Assembly: GCF_000146165.2 (NCBI RefSeq)
Contig: NC_004347.2
Coordinates: forward strand, 992,001-1,056,000
Reading direction: 5' to 3'
Source of the DNA: Shewanella oneidensis MR-1
GTDB taxonomy: Bacteria > Pseudomonadota > Gammaproteobacteria > Enterobacterales > Shewanellaceae
DNA: 64,000 nt
Part shown: one piece after another, positions 46,253 to 56,383 of the stretch
Position numbering within the stretch: position 1 is the first letter of the stretch
Layout: each line of letters opens with the position of its first letter
Notes under the pieces: model-generated
What the model saw: the letters and a program-made list of their open reading frames with translations, nothing else
Databases searched by the model: none
Told to the model about the DNA's origin: nothing
Position numbers and translations under genes: made by a program

Positions 46253-48523
46253 TTAAGGCAAAGGTTTAAAGGTGAATTCATAGGGGATATCGACGCTTTC
46301 TTTGGCTATCGTCATATAACTCACCTTGGCGGCGGGGCCAGTGACACTTAAATAGCGGCCATCGATTAGCACCTCGTTAATCCGCTGCTGAGTATTTTCG
46401 GGGAGTCGAATGGTTAACAGATTGCCTTGGGCATCTTCGACCTTAAAGTAATTGTTAAGATCGCTGCTCGGCTCATTGCCATATCCGGTTTGCGTCAGCC
46501 AAGACTGTAAATCGATTAACCAAGGGCGGTCTGTCGCGGCCAGTTCTAAAGGCTGCCAATGGATATCACCTTGGCAACGGATCTTACCCTTGATCTGCTT
46601 ATCGTAGAAAAACTGCCGCACATGATCCGGAGTCATCAACATATAGGCACTGCCGTTTAGGCCATTGGGATCAAACTGCCAAGTGACTGGGTTTTTACCC
46701 TCATTAAAACCTTGTTCTATTTCAGGTTTACAGGCAGTTGCCAAAGCCGCTGACATGGGAATATACAGATTATGACCATTATCAGTCACAGGTTTTATCC
46801 CTTGGGTCGTATTGACTTCATTTTTAGTGGTATCTAGCGTCGGATTGGTGAAGCTACCTAGGCTAGTGCTGCCAAACTCGCTGGGAGGGTTTGCCAGATT
46901 TTTGTTGTATTCGGTAAATTGTACAAAGCGGATCGTCTTGGTTTGGGTTAACTCCGGCTGGGGTTGCTGCTCCATCAAGATGACCGTCTTGGGGATTTCA
47001 TCCAGCTTGAGTAGCAGGGCGTTAGTGGTCAGATGATGGCTCTCATCGGCACCTATTAATTGCTCTAGCAGTTCCTTTTCCGTCGCCGCAAGCCATGTAG
47101 GATAATTACCCTCGCGACGAGCCTCCGCCATCATGCCTTTAAACTGTTGGAAAGGAAGATTAATACTCTGATTGTCACTCTGCTTCGATATGACTTTAAA
47201 GAGCTTTGCCTCGGCATCGAGCACTTGGATTGTTAGGCTGGCATCACCAAAGGTGTAGGGCTTTGATACCAGTTCATCCCACGACTTTTCGACGATCTTA
47301 TTCGCCTGTGGGATAAGCGTTAGCTTGGCATTAATATGGTCTATCTGCTTGAGTTTATTCGCGGTGTTATCCCAACCTGTGGCAATAATATCGGTTGAAG
47401 ACTCAATCGTGCGATTGTAATTCCTCGCCCAACCTTTGCCATGTTGCCAGAAGTGAATGTCAATCGGTTTACCGCTTGCATCATAGGCGCTTAAGTCTTC
47501 ATAGCGCACATCGGCCTCCACATATTGCGGACTCATATTGTGGACAAAGCGCAATTGCAGATCTTCGGGGGTATCTGTGCCCCAAGGGCCAACATTATCT
47601 AAAATACCTTGCTGCTCAGGTAATAAGGATTTAATAAATGCCTCGTCATTAGGGCGATATTCCTGCGGTACATCGCTAATGCGGTACAGCTCTTTTTGCT
47701 GATCATCCCTATCGCGCTCAGCATCAAAGGTATCATCGGCATGCCATAACATGCCCATGATATAAGGCCTATCTTTAGGCGCCATCACGATACGATGGGT
47801 GAAGGTGCTGCCTTGGCGTTCTTCCCGTTGAAAAAACACCATGCTCTCTAACCAACCGGTTTTGCGGTTAAGTTCGAACTTACCATAGGCCTTATACTTG
47901 CCTTTTTCACCTTGTAAAACGGCGATCAACTTATCTTCACTGACCTGCTCAACCGTCCAAGTTAAGCGCCCATCCATGGGGGCGCTTATGCTATAACCGA
48001 CGCGAGGCTCAAGCGCCACAGGCAAGGTTGGAGCTTGTTTAAACAAGTTATTAAGATTATGCCAGCGCTCAAATAACTCCTTGAGATCTTTTTGATCCAT
48101 CTTGGCAATGGGGGTTAATTGACGGACTTCACCATTGTTAAACTCCACCTTAAAGCCATCTTTAACCAACTGAACGATTTCATTGGATTTGGCTCTAGGG
48201 TCGATATTACTCACCGGAATGGGTATGCCATAATCGCTAATTTGCAGCAGGTTAGGTTGGATAAAAAAGCGGGCGTTATGGGTTAATGGCGTGGTTAAGC
48301 TGGCCGCCTTGCTCTCTGCATCCTGTAATTGGTAATCCAGCAGCAATCGTGCCTGCAACACTTTGCGGGTTTCGAAACCATCATTAAGGTGTGAGGTGGA
48401 AATAATCTGATACTCACGCTCAGTGGGTATGCCAGCCGAGGTGGCAGAAACGCTATTATCGCAAGCGGTTAACAGCGTGAGCGTAGCAGTGATGCAAATT
48501 ATCCTACATATCCCTATAGCCAT
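46253..48523 (-). CDS. Large lipoprotein of unknown function, first gene of the MORN cluster
   Basis: A 756-aa protein. The N-terminus MAIGICRIICITATLTLLTAC is a lipoprotein signal (lipobox LTAC). I see no known domain. The chain is hydrophilic, with few cysteines (two near the C-terminus, ATACKPE and KIRCQGD), and ends with short beta-type blocks (EVLIDGRYLSVTGPAAKVSY). It appears to be the first gene of a three-gene unit with the two MORN-repeat proteins. An outer-membrane or periplasmic scaffold role is inference only. Confidence 0.8.
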   Translation of the reverse strand: MAIGICRIICITATLTLLTACDNSVSATSAGIPTEREYQIISTSHLNDGFETRKVLQARLLLDYQLQDAESKAASLTTPLTHNARFFIQPNLLQISDYGIPIPVSNIDPRAKSNEIVQLVKDGFKVEFNNGEVRQLTPIAKMDQKDLKELFERWHNLNNLFKQAPTLPVALEPRVGYSISAPMDGRLTWTVEQVSEDKLIAVLQGEKGKYKAYGKFELNRKTGWLESMVFFQREERQGSTFTHRIVMAPKDRPYIMGMLWHADDTFDAERDRDDQQKELYRISDVPQEYRPNDEAFIKSLLPEQQGILDNVGPWGTDTPEDLQLRFVHNMSPQYVEADVRYEDLSAYDASGKPIDIHFWQHGKGWARNYNRTIESSTDIIATGWDNTANKLKQIDHINAKLTLIPQANKIVEKSWDELVSKPYTFGDASLTIQVLDAEAKLFKVISKQSDNQSINLPFQQFKGMMAEARREGNYPTWLAATEKELLEQLIGADESHHLTTNALLLKLDEIPKTVILMEQQPQPELTQTKTIRFVQFTEYNKNLANPPSEFGSTSLGSFTNPTLDTTKNEVNTTQGIKPVTDNGHNLYIPMSAALATACKPEIEQGFNEGKNPVTWQFDPNGLNGSAYMLMTPDHVRQFFYDKQIKGKIRCQGDIHWQPLELAATDRPWLIDLQSWLTQTGYGNEPSSDLNNYFKVEDAQGNLLTIRLPENTQQRINEVLIDGRYLSVTGPAAKVSYMTIAKESVDIPYEFTFKPLP

Positions 48524-48788
48524 CTGAACTCCATTGGCAATTTATGTTATTGAAATGTAAACTGATTCGTTTGTAAATTGGCGACATTATACACAAAAAA
48601 GCCCCTATGGAATAAAAAGCGCTCGGCAGAATAAAGCAAAGATTGCGGCAAGGAGAGCCGAGAATTATTAGGTTGATAACACAAGCAGATTGCCCTGATA
48701 AGCCCTTATCCTTTACGCTTAGTGACGCCGATAAATTACCCACAAGCTATGTAAACCTGTGGTTAGCTTGTTCAATGGAGAGAAAACG

Positions 48789-49751
48789 ATGAGCTCAGAT
48801 GATAAGCCAGAACTAACCACAGCACCTTCCCAAGCCATCCCGCAGGAAGCCTTTGATTGGTATGATGAGTATGCCCACGGGATCATCGACCGCCGTGAGT
48901 TTATGATGCGCCTCGCAGGTTTAGTGGCACTGGGTTTTACCCTCAGCACACTCACAGGCGCACTGATGCCTAACTATGCCTTAGCCGAACAAGTCTCCTT
49001 TAACGATCCCACAATCCAAGCCAGTTATGTGAAGTTTCCTTCCCCCGAAGGCTATGGCGAAGGGCGGGGTTATTTAGTCTTGCCAAGCGCGTTGCTGATC
49101 CCTGGCCAAAAGGCTGGCGATCCTAAGACCTTAGATCCCACTAAAAAAGCCCCCGTGGTGTTAGTGGTACACGAAAACCGTGGCCTTAATCCTTATATCG
49201 AAGATGTGGCCCGCCGCTTAGCGGCCAAGGGTTATATCGCCTTTGCCCCCGATGCGCTTTACAGCCTTGGTGGATATCCTGGTAATGATGATGCGGGCCG
49301 CGCCATGCAAGCGAGCCTCGATAGAGCCAAAATCGAGCAGGATTTTATCGCCGCCGCCCGCTTTTTAAAGTCGCACCCGCAGAGTAATGGCAAACTCGGT
49401 GCCGTCGGATTTTGCTTTGGTGGTTATATCGTCAATATGCTCGCCGCCATCATCCCGGACGAGCTTGCCGCAGGCGTGCCTTTTTATGGCACCCCAGCGG
49501 TCACTGAGCTACGCAGCCGAGTTAAAGGCCCGCTAATGTTACAATTTGCCGCTTTAGATCAACGGATTAACGATACATGGGCCGAGTATGAAGCCCAGCT
49601 AAAGGCCAATAAAGCCGATTACGCCGCTTATCTTTACCCGAATGTGAATCATGGTTTCCACAATGATTCCACCGCCCGTTATGATGAGCCAACGGCTGAG
49701 CTCGCATGGGCAAGAACCTTGGATTTCTTTGGCAAACATTTACTCGTATAA
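48789..49751 (+). CDS. Exported dienelactone hydrolase family protein (Tat signal)
   Basis: A 320-aa alpha/beta hydrolase. Before the catalytic domain there is a twin-arginine signal-like segment (IIDRREFMMRLAGLVALGFT, ending ALA-EQV). The catalytic triad is C in GFCFGGY, D in ALDQRIND and H in NVNHGFHND. The ATG at 48789 follows GGAGAG by 6 bases. It could partly replace the broken hydrolase at 6306-8233, but it acts in a different compartment. The substrate is unknown. Confidence 0.88.
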   Translation: MSSDDKPELTTAPSQAIPQEAFDWYDEYAHGIIDRREFMMRLAGLVALGFTLSTLTGALMPNYALAEQVSFNDPTIQASYVKFPSPEGYGEGRGYLVLPSALLIPGQKAGDPKTLDPTKKAPVVLVVHENRGLNPYIEDVARRLAAKGYIAFAPDALYSLGGYPGNDDAGRAMQASLDRAKIEQDFIAAARFLKSHPQSNGKLGAVGFCFGGYIVNMLAAIIPDELAAGVPFYGTPAVTELRSRVKGPLMLQFAALDQRINDTWAEYEAQLKANKADYAAYLYPNVNHGFHNDSTARYDEPTAELAWARTLDFFGKHLLV

Positions 49752-49891
49752 GCCCATTTTGCGCCATTGCGACGGTTGAAAAGCAGATGTTTCTTCCGTT
49801 GCCAACTTGTAGGTGATTCGTTGTTTTATGCGCGAATGGGATCAAAATACTTGCTATCAGTTCCCATCTCGCTAGAATGCCCGCTCGAATA

Positions 49892-50063
49892 CCTTTAAGT
49901 AGAGGCGCGCTGCCTATGACTACTTGTGCGGAGGGTGATGCCGCAGATGTACAAGGAAAGGAGTCAGCGCCGAAGTAGCCAGGTCATCAAACCGAGCTGC
50001 TGGTTTTGCATCAAATAGGTGCAAGACTGCCATAGTCATCCACTATGGAGCGCTACCTGAAGG
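49892..50063 (+). promoter_or_regulatory. Lysine riboswitch (L box)
   Basis: The region has the conserved AGAGGCGCG near the 5' end, AAGGAAAGGAGTCAGCGCCGAAG-type blocks in the middle (about 49951-49976), and GGAGCGCTACCTG at the 3' end. The closing stem P1 is formed by CCTTTAAGTAG (49892-49902) and CTACCTGAAGG (about 50053-50063), with 10 of 11 positions paired. It lies just upstream of a transporter gene. Binding of lysine should lower its expression. Confidence 0.92.
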
Positions 50064-50114
50064 GGCTGAGGAGTATTACCTCCCTATAGGTTTTGTTTCT
50101 TTATCCTCTCGGTA

Positions 50115-50149
50115 GATCTCCACCCGTTTTCTTTAGGTGAAAAGAGATC
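50115..50149 (+). promoter_or_regulatory. Ribosome-site sequestering hairpin of the riboswitch
   Basis: GATCTC (50115-50120) pairs with GAGATC (50144-50149) directly before the ATG at 50150. The inner arms CACC and GGTG pair too. The SD (AAGAGA) lies inside the stem, so in this state translation is blocked. An earlier hairpin with CTGAGG/CCTCCC (about 50065-50085) may compete or end transcription. Confidence 0.6.
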
Positions 50150-51730
50150 ATGGAAATTAGTCATTTTGCCGACTCCGGTTGGTCAGTGCTTCCCCCTTTG
50201 TTAGCCGTCGCCTTGGCGATCATCACTCGCCGCGTACTGTTATCCCTTGGCGTAGGGATTGTGGCCGGCAGTTTGTTACTCAATCAGTTTTCTCCCTTTG
50301 ATTCATTGCACTATATGTTCAATACCGTGCTGAGGATTTTTTGGGTCGATGGCGCACTTAATCGCGACAATATCAATATGTTGCTGTTTATGTTGCTGCT
50401 CGGTGGGCTGATTAGTTTGATGAGCGTCTCTGGCGCCACCCGCGCCTTTGCCGAATGGGCGGCCAAGCGCGCTAAAACTCGCCGCGGCGCTAAGGGCTTA
50501 ACTGGCATCATGGTGTTTGCATTTTTTATCGATGATTTTTTCCACAGCTTATCGGTGGGGGCGATTTGCCGCCCGGTGACCGACCGCTTTCAAATCTCCC
50601 GCGCCAAACTGGCCTATCTTTTAGATTCCACCGCCGCGCCCGTGTGTGTGCTGATGCCTATCTCCTCTTGGGGCGCCTATATTATCGCCCTCGTTGGCGG
50701 CATTATGGCGGCCCACGGCATCACAGACCAAAGCCCCATCTCCGCCTTTGTGGAGATGATCCCGATGAACCTTTACGCAGTGTTTACCCTGCTGATGGTG
50801 CTGGTGGTGATTGCCTTTCAGCTCGATATCGGCTCGATGCGCTGGCATGAAGAGCGTGCTTTGCAGGGCAAATTGTGGGATGAATCTAAAGGCCGGCCGA
50901 TTGGCTTAGATATGGAAAGCCCAGAGGATAGCAACGGCGGCATGATTGACATGGTGCTGCCCATCTTCACCCTAACCGCCGCTACGGTTTACTTTATGAT
51001 TGACTCGGGCGCCGCGGTGCTTAGCGCGCAAGGGCTGCCCTTTAGTGTGCTTGGCTCCTTTGAAAACACTAACGTAGGCTCATCGTTAGTGTATGGCGCT
51101 CTATGCAGCTTAGGGGTATCGATTGCCTTGGCGCTGCGCCTAAAACTTGGCGCAAAAAACTGGATCAAAGCCGCGCCCCAAGGCGTAATGGCGATGCTGC
51201 CAGCCATCAATATTCTGCTGTTTGCCTGGGCGATTGGCGCCGTAGTGCGCGATGTTGAAACCGGTAAATACCTAGCCTCCCTTGCCAATGGTAACTTGCC
51301 AATTGAAGTGTTGCCTGCAGTGGTGTTTGTGTTGTCCTGCGCCATGGCATTTGCTACTGGCACCAGTTGGGGCACCTTTGGCATTATGCTACCCCTTGCT
51401 GGCGATATGGCCGCCGCAAGTGATATCAGTTTAATGCTACCAATGCTTGCCGCAGTGCTCGCCGGCTCAGTGTTTGGTGATCACAGCTCGCCGATTTCGA
51501 GCACTAGTATTTTGTCGGCAACCGGCGCAGGTTGCCATCATATCGACCATGTGATGACCCAGCTGCCCTACGCCCTTGCCATGGCCTTTGGCGCCGCCTT
51601 AGGCTACTTGGCCATGGGCTTTATGCATTCGACCTTAGCGGGTGTATGCGTTAGCGCCCTGTGGTTTATCCTGTTTAGCGCCTATCACCTGCAAAAGGCT
51701 AAAACCCGCCAAGCGCTTGCGAGCGCCTAA
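50150..51730 (+). CDS. lysW: NhaC-family transporter under lysine riboswitch control (probable lysine importer)
   Basis: A 526-aa membrane protein with about 12 segments. Family motifs are SVLPPLLAVALAIITRRVLL, MVFAFFIDDFFHSLSVGAI and FATGTSWGTFGIMLPLAG, as well as FGDHSSPISSTSILSATGAG. These belong to the NhaC Na+/H+ antiporter superfamily. Because a lysine riboswitch precedes it, the substrate is most likely lysine; comparative genomics has named this type LysW. Transport of lysine is inferred from the regulation. Confidence 0.82.
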   Translation: MEISHFADSGWSVLPPLLAVALAIITRRVLLSLGVGIVAGSLLLNQFSPFDSLHYMFNTVLRIFWVDGALNRDNINMLLFMLLLGGLISLMSVSGATRAFAEWAAKRAKTRRGAKGLTGIMVFAFFIDDFFHSLSVGAICRPVTDRFQISRAKLAYLLDSTAAPVCVLMPISSWGAYIIALVGGIMAAHGITDQSPISAFVEMIPMNLYAVFTLLMVLVVIAFQLDIGSMRWHEERALQGKLWDESKGRPIGLDMESPEDSNGGMIDMVLPIFTLTAATVYFMIDSGAAVLSAQGLPFSVLGSFENTNVGSSLVYGALCSLGVSIALALRLKLGAKNWIKAAPQGVMAMLPAINILLFAWAIGAVVRDVETGKYLASLANGNLPIEVLPAVVFVLSCAMAFATGTSWGTFGIMLPLAGDMAAASDISLMLPMLAAVLAGSVFGDHSSPISSTSILSATGAGCHHIDHVMTQLPYALAMAFGAALGYLAMGFMHSTLAGVCVSALWFILFSAYHLQKAKTRQALASA

Positions 51731-51773
51731 GGCCCGGGTGAGTTTCTTACAAAGCCGTTAAATAGCGCTCATT

Positions 51774-51807
51774 AAAAAAGCCGTGTGGTTAACCACTCGG
51801 CTTTTTG
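51774..51807 (+). terminator. Rho-independent terminator of the transporter gene
   Basis: AAAAAGCCG-GTGG and CCAC-CGGCTTTTT form a long stem with one bulged pair, followed by a T-run. Confidence 0.93.
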
Positions 51808-51882
51808 TTAGGTGTCTTTTTATCTGTGCTTTTAAAGGGCTCTTGTTACAAGCCCATAGGATTAGCCTAGCAAGGCTTATTT

Positions 51883-52879
51883 AACCTGAACTAGGGATAA
51901 GAAATGTTGAACTAATAGCCCTCCAAGTGATCGGATCTTTCGACCAAGAAAAGCCCCATCACACCGGAGGGCTTTTGCATAAATGAGTGGAAGTGTTTTG
52001 CGATGTCGATGATTTTTGCGCTGTTTTTATTCCAGAATGGGAAAAAACGCTGTTAACCGATGGCACACGCAAGCGTCAACGTGCTGGCCGTATGACGATG
52101 AGCGAAGTGATGACCATCATCATACTTTTTCAGATGTCTCATCACCGTGATTTCAAGAACTTTTACATTGGCTACTTGGCTCATTTCTATAAATCCGCTT
52201 TTCCCAACTTACTCAGCTATACCCGCTTTCTTGAGGTGATGCCGACAGCGTTAGTGCCGCTTTGCAGTGACTTTACCTGTCTCAAAAGTGAACCCACTGG
52301 CACTGAATTTGTTGATTCAACCCGCATCAAAGTGTGTCATAACCTACGTATTCATCGCCATAAAACCTTGGCGGGGCTGGCGTGCAGAGGTAAAGGCACC
52401 ATGGGGTGGTTCTATGGCTTTAAGCTGCATTTGATTGTGAATCATCAAGGCGGAATAGTGGCGGCCAAAGTGACCCCAGCGAATGTACATGACACAAAAC
52501 CGATGAATGAGATGGTGCGCAGTGATATGGATAAACTCTATGCAGATAAAGGGTTTATCAGTAAAGCGCTGTCCAGTGAATTGCAGGAAAAAGGCGTCAC
52601 ACTGGTAACAAATGTGCGTAAGAATATGAAAGAAAAGGTAATGTCGTTATGGGATAGAGCAATGTTGTCGAGACGTTTCATCATAGAAACCATCAACGAC
52701 CAGTTAAAAAATATCTCTCAAATAGAGCACTCTAGACACCGCAGCGGGCATGGTTTTATGCTCAATATGATTGCGGGGCTCATCGCCTATCAATTGAAAG
52801 ACAATAAGCCACAATTGAACATCACTAGCGCGGAGTTTAATGCTATTGCAGTTATGGCTCGTTAAACCGATCTCAGGTT
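51883..52879 (+). mobile_element. IS982-family insertion sequence, about 1.0 kb
   Basis: The ends share AACCTGA at the outer edge and a GG about 12 bases in (left AACCTGAACTAGGGATAA; right, reverse strand, AACCTGAGATCGGTTTAA). The total size of 997 bp fits the family. A GC-rich hairpin with AGCCCTCC (51917-51924) and GGAGGGCT (51966-51973) plus TTTT stands before the transposase gene; it may stop read-through from outside. I cannot see a clear target duplication. It lies between the normal-GC genes and the GC-rich nuo operon. Confidence 0.75.
51987..52865 (+). CDS. IS982-family transposase
   Basis: A 292-aa DDE transposase. N-terminus MEVFCDVDDFCAVFIPEWEK, then MTMSEVMTIIILFQMSHHRD, typical for IS982. 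DDE positions: EFVDSTRIKV, LYADKGFISK and RFIIETINDQLK. The GTG at 51987 is the likely start. It seems intact. Confidence 0.93.
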   Translation: MEVFCDVDDFCAVFIPEWEKTLLTDGTRKRQRAGRMTMSEVMTIIILFQMSHHRDFKNFYIGYLAHFYKSAFPNLLSYTRFLEVMPTALVPLCSDFTCLKSEPTGTEFVDSTRIKVCHNLRIHRHKTLAGLACRGKGTMGWFYGFKLHLIVNHQGGIVAAKVTPANVHDTKPMNEMVRSDMDKLYADKGFISKALSSELQEKGVTLVTNVRKNMKEKVMSLWDRAMLSRRFIIETINDQLKNISQIEHSRHRSGHGFMLNMIAGLIAYQLKDNKPQLNITSAEFNAIAVMAR

Positions 52880-53280
52880 AATTAATTGTCTGTGTGGTTT
52901 TGCGTGTATTTTGAGTATCGCAAAGGGTTGTATATATGTCGCTCATATATTGCCCATATTTAGCCAAGCGCGAATATGCCGATGGATGATTATCTGCAGG
53001 TGGGATTTATAAATAAGATTTTCTAAACAGGCATTTTTTGAAAAGTCATCCTCTATATAAAAGAGGCTTGAGTTTAGGCTCAGCTAAAGAGTGTTTAACT
53101 GAGCCGGATAAGTGTTTGTTGAACTAGATTGGTTTTGAATTGAACCAAATAGTTTTTGAACTCATCGAGAAGGATAAACCCCGTCGTCAACGGTGACGTA
53201 AACTGAGTTTATCCTAATCGATTGCCACCGCTCCCTCAAGGCCATCAAGATGATGGGCAGAAGGGCACTGTAACATCGCG
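52880..53280. other. Intergenic region between IS982 and nuoN
   Basis: About 400 bases. The left three quarters are AT-rich, and the right 120 are of mixed composition. Three dyads are seen: CCTC/GAGG (about 53050-53066), GGCTCAG (53077-53083) with CTGAGCC (53099-53105), and AGGATAAAC (53171-53179) with GTTTATCCT (53207-53215). The last one lies about 65 bases past the nuoN stop and could be the operon's end. No gene is supported. Confidence 0.45.
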
Positions 53281-54744
53281 TTACTGCAACACCACGTGCT
53301 GGAAACCCTGCACCAGAGTGATGACCGGCTGGGGATAGAGTCCCAGCAACACCACCAGCGCGGCAGAGAGCAGTACTACCACGCCACCGGAGGAGAGTGC
53401 CCAGTCGGCGCTGGCATCCCGCTGCTGCATGCCCGGTTCGCGCAGATAGAGGGTCACCATCACCTTGAGGTAGTAGTAGAGACCCAGGGCGCTGCCGAGC
53501 ACGATGGCACCGGAGAGCCACCAGAGCTGTGCCTCGACGGTGACGCCGATGAGGTAGAACTTGCCGATAAAGCCGAGCGTCATCGGAATACCGGCCAGAG
53601 AGAGCATCATCACCGTCAGCACGGCGGTGAGGTAAGGACGCTTCCAGAACAGGCCGCGATAGCTGTGCAGGGAGTCTGCATCCTTGCCGCGATAGGGGCT
53701 CGACATCATGCTCACCACGCCAAAGGCACCCAGACTGGTGAAGAGATACATCAGCAGATAGACCCCGGCCGCTTCCACCGGCATCTGGCCGATGCGGCTC
53801 GCCACGATCACCGCCAGCAGATAACCAAAGTGGGAGATGGAGGAGTAGCCCAGCATCCGTTTGACGTTGGTCTGCACCAGTGCCAGCAGGTTGCCGACGA
53901 GGATGGAGATGACCGCCATAGCAGCCAGCAGCCAGTGGATCATGGGATCGCTCGCCGCCGGGACCGCCAGATAGAAGCGCAGCAACACGGCAAAGACCGC
54001 CACCTTGCTGACGGTGGCGAGGAAGGTGGCGACCGGTGCCGGGGCACCTTCATAGACATCCGGGGTCCAGAGGTGGAAGGGGGCCAGCGACAATTTAAAG
54101 GCAAAGCCGACCAGCATTAACCCCAAACCGCCCATCAGCAGTGGGTGGTGAGCCGGGCTCTCGGCCAGGGTCTGCCCCAGGGCGGCAAAGCTCAGGCTGC
54201 CTGCCTGTGCATAGAGCAGCGCCATGCCAAACAGCAGGAAGGCGGTGGCGGCGGCAGAAAGCACCATGTATTTCACCGCGGCTTCCAGCGAGTGGCGCTC
54301 GCGGTAGGCGTAGCCCACCAGACCGAACATCGGCAGGGTCAGCATCTCGATCCCGATAAACAGGGAGGCGAGGTGGCGGGAGCAAGCTAGCACCAGACCA
54401 CCGGCTGTGGCGATCAACAGCAGCAGGAAGAACTCCTCCCTGTTGTCCGGGTAGGCTTTCAGCCAGGACTGACCGAAGGTACAGGTGGCCAGAGCGCCGA
54501 TCAGAACCAGTCCCATGTAGAAGACGGCGTAACTGTCCACTTGCAGCAGCGGGGTGACCCCCTGATCCCCCTGCGCCATCACGATGGGCAGCGAGAACAG
54601 TGCCATGTTGAGGCCAACAATGGTCACGGTAAAGGCGGTGGTGACACAGCGGCGCCAGGCGATGGCCAGCATCAGGGCCGCCATGGCCCCGGTGGTCAGC
54701 AGCAGGGGAAGCAGTGCCAGCAGTTGGGAAGCGGAGAAAGTCAT
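53281..54744 (-). CDS. nuoN: NADH-quinone oxidoreductase subunit N
   Basis: A 487-aa antiporter-like membrane subunit of complex I (E. coli 485 aa). It has 14 hydrophobic segments. Key lysines and glutamates are present: [20 protein letters not shown] (TM5 Glu), [20 protein letters not shown], and the discontinuous helices with [20 protein letters not shown] and [15 protein letters not shown]. It takes part in proton pumping. Last gene of the operon; its start overlaps the nuoM stop by 4 bases (ATGA). Confidence 0.96.
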   Translation of the reverse strand: MTFSASQLLALLPLLLTTGAMAALMLAIAWRRCVTTAFTVTIVGLNMALFSLPIVMAQGDQGVTPLLQVDSYAVFYMGLVLIGALATCTFGQSWLKAYPDNREEFFLLLLIATAGGLVLACSRHLASLFIGIEMLTLPMFGLVGYAYRERHSLEAAVKYMVLSAAATAFLLFGMALLYAQAGSLSFAALGQTLAESPAHHPLLMGGLGLMLVGFAFKLSLAPFHLWTPDVYEGAPAPVATFLATVSKVAVFAVLLRFYLAVPAASDPMIHWLLAAMAVISILVGNLLALVQTNVKRMLGYSSISHFGYLLAVIVASRIGQMPVEAAGVYLLMYLFTSLGAFGVVSMMSSPYRGKDADSLHSYRGLFWKRPYLTAVLTVMMLSLAGIPMTLGFIGKFYLIGVTVEAQLWWLSGAIVLGSALGLYYYLKVMVTLYLREPGMQQRDASADWALSSGGVVVLLSAALVVLLGLYPQPVITLVQGFQHVVLQ

Positions 54745-56285
54745 TGCAGGGCTCCAGCAGTCGGCAGCAGATACCAGTGCAGCACGTTGATGAGGCTGCT
54801 GCTGGCGGTATCAATCACGGGTTGGGGATAGAGGCCAAGCAGTACCAAGAGACCTGCAATCACCATCATCATGGTCAGCTCGCGGCGATCCAGTCCCTTG
54901 AGCACACTATCATCCTTGGCGGGGCCAAAGCAGGCGCGCTGCAACATGATGAGGGAGTAGACCGAGGCCAGTACCAGACCGAAGGTGGCGACCGCCGTGA
55001 TAACCGGGGCCACCTGGAAGCTGCCGACCAGGATCAGGAACTCGCCGACGAAGTTGCCGGTGCCCGGCATGCCGAGCGAGGCCACCGAGAAGAACAGCAT
55101 CACGCCAGGCAGATAGCGCAGGCGTCCCCACAGGCCGCCCATCTGGCGCAAGTCGCGGGTGTGCAGCCGCTCGTAGAGCTGACCACACAGGATAAAGAGA
55201 CCGGCAGCGGAGAGACCGTGGGCGATCATCTGCACCACGGCGCCCTGCAGGGCCACTTCGCTACCCGAGTAGATGGCGATCATCACAAAGCCCATGTGGG
55301 AGATGCTGGTATAGGCCACCAGCCGTTTGATGTCGGTCTGGCCGAACGCCACTATGGCGCCATAGATGATACCGATCAGGCCCAGCACCATGGCGTAGGG
55401 GGCAAATTCGGCCGAGGCTTCGGGGAACAGCGGCAGGGCAAAGCGCAGCAGACCGTAGGCGGCGGTTTTCAGCAAAATACCGGCCAAGTCCACCGAGCCT
55501 GCGGTCGGTGCCTGACTGTGGGCATCCGGCAGCCAGCCGTGCAGCGGCACCAGCGGCATCTTGACCGCGAAGGCGATGAAGAAGCCCAGCATCAGCAACC
55601 ACTCAACGCTGTTGCTCATCGGGGTGTTGAGCAGGTCCAGATAGTTGAAGGTGTAGACACCGGTGGCATGCTGGTGGGTCAGCACCAGCCCGATGATGGC
55701 TACCAGCATGATCAGGCCACTCACCTGGGTGTAGATAAAGAACTTGGTCGCGGCGTTGATCCGTGATTTGCCGTCAGTGACCGAGTGGCCCCACAGCGCA
55801 ATCAGGAAGTACATGGGGACCAGCATCATCTCCCAGAAGAAAAAGAAGAGGAACAGGTCCAGCGCCATGAAGACGCCGAGCACCCCGCCCAGGATCCACA
55901 GCAGGTTGAGGTGGAAGAAGCCGATGCGCTGCACGATCTCTTTCCACGAACAGAGGATGGCCAGCACCCCGATAAAGCAGGTGAGGATCACCATCAGCAG
56001 CGACAAGCCATCCACCGCCAGATGCAAAGAGATGCCAAAGCGGGGGATCCACGGCAGGCGCCACTCGGCGGCCCAGGCGGAGGCGGCACCGGTGACGCCA
56101 GCGCTGTCGAGACCGGTCGTGGCAAGCGAGAAGTCACTGCCGAGCCAGATGGCGCAGGAGAGCAGCAGGCTGGCGCTCATGGAGATGAGGGCTACCCAGC
56201 GGACAAACTGCCCGCCGAGACGCTCCATCTGCCAGCAGAGCAAGCCGCCGATAAAAGGAATTAGCAAGATCCAGAGTAAGGTCAC
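54741..56285 (-). CDS. nuoM: NADH-quinone oxidoreductase subunit M
   Basis: A 514-aa antiporter-like subunit (E. coli 509 aa). [20 protein letters not shown] carries the Glu of TM5. [39 protein letters not shown] and [20 protein letters not shown] follow. It starts at GTG 56285, which is the only start matching the family N-terminus. nuoL ends 98 bases upstream, the largest gap in the visible operon. Confidence 0.96.
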   Translation of the reverse strand: MTLLWILLIPFIGGLLCWQMERLGGQFVRWVALISMSASLLLSCAIWLGSDFSLATTGLDSAGVTGAASAWAAEWRLPWIPRFGISLHLAVDGLSLLMVILTCFIGVLAILCSWKEIVQRIGFFHLNLLWILGGVLGVFMALDLFLFFFFWEMMLVPMYFLIALWGHSVTDGKSRINAATKFFIYTQVSGLIMLVAIIGLVLTHQHATGVYTFNYLDLLNTPMSNSVEWLLMLGFFIAFAVKMPLVPLHGWLPDAHSQAPTAGSVDLAGILLKTAAYGLLRFALPLFPEASAEFAPYAMVLGLIGIIYGAIVAFGQTDIKRLVAYTSISHMGFVMIAIYSGSEVALQGAVVQMIAHGLSAAGLFILCGQLYERLHTRDLRQMGGLWGRLRYLPGVMLFFSVASLGMPGTGNFVGEFLILVGSFQVAPVITAVATFGLVLASVYSLIMLQRACFGPAKDDSVLKGLDRRELTMMMVIAGLLVLLGLYPQPVIDTASSSLINVLHWYLLPTAGALQ

Positions 56286-56317
56286 GGTATCAGCTCTCGT
56301 TCAAGTTCATATAAGAT

Positions 56318-56345
56318 TGCTCGCCCTGTGCAATCAGGGCGGGCA
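56318..56345 (-). other. Hairpin between nuoL and nuoM
   Basis: TGCTCGCCCTG and CAGGGCGGGCA form an 11-bp stem with one mismatch and a 6-base loop. It stands in the only real gap of the operon, without a T-run, so it probably affects mRNA processing or stability. Confidence 0.55.
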
Positions 56346-56383
56346 AACAGCCTAGCGCTGGGAAGGTCCGATGGTTCATCGTG

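Noticed and set aside
53162..53521. 119-codon frame at the end of nuoN
   Set aside because: It overlaps nuoN in another frame and has a shadow-type composition.
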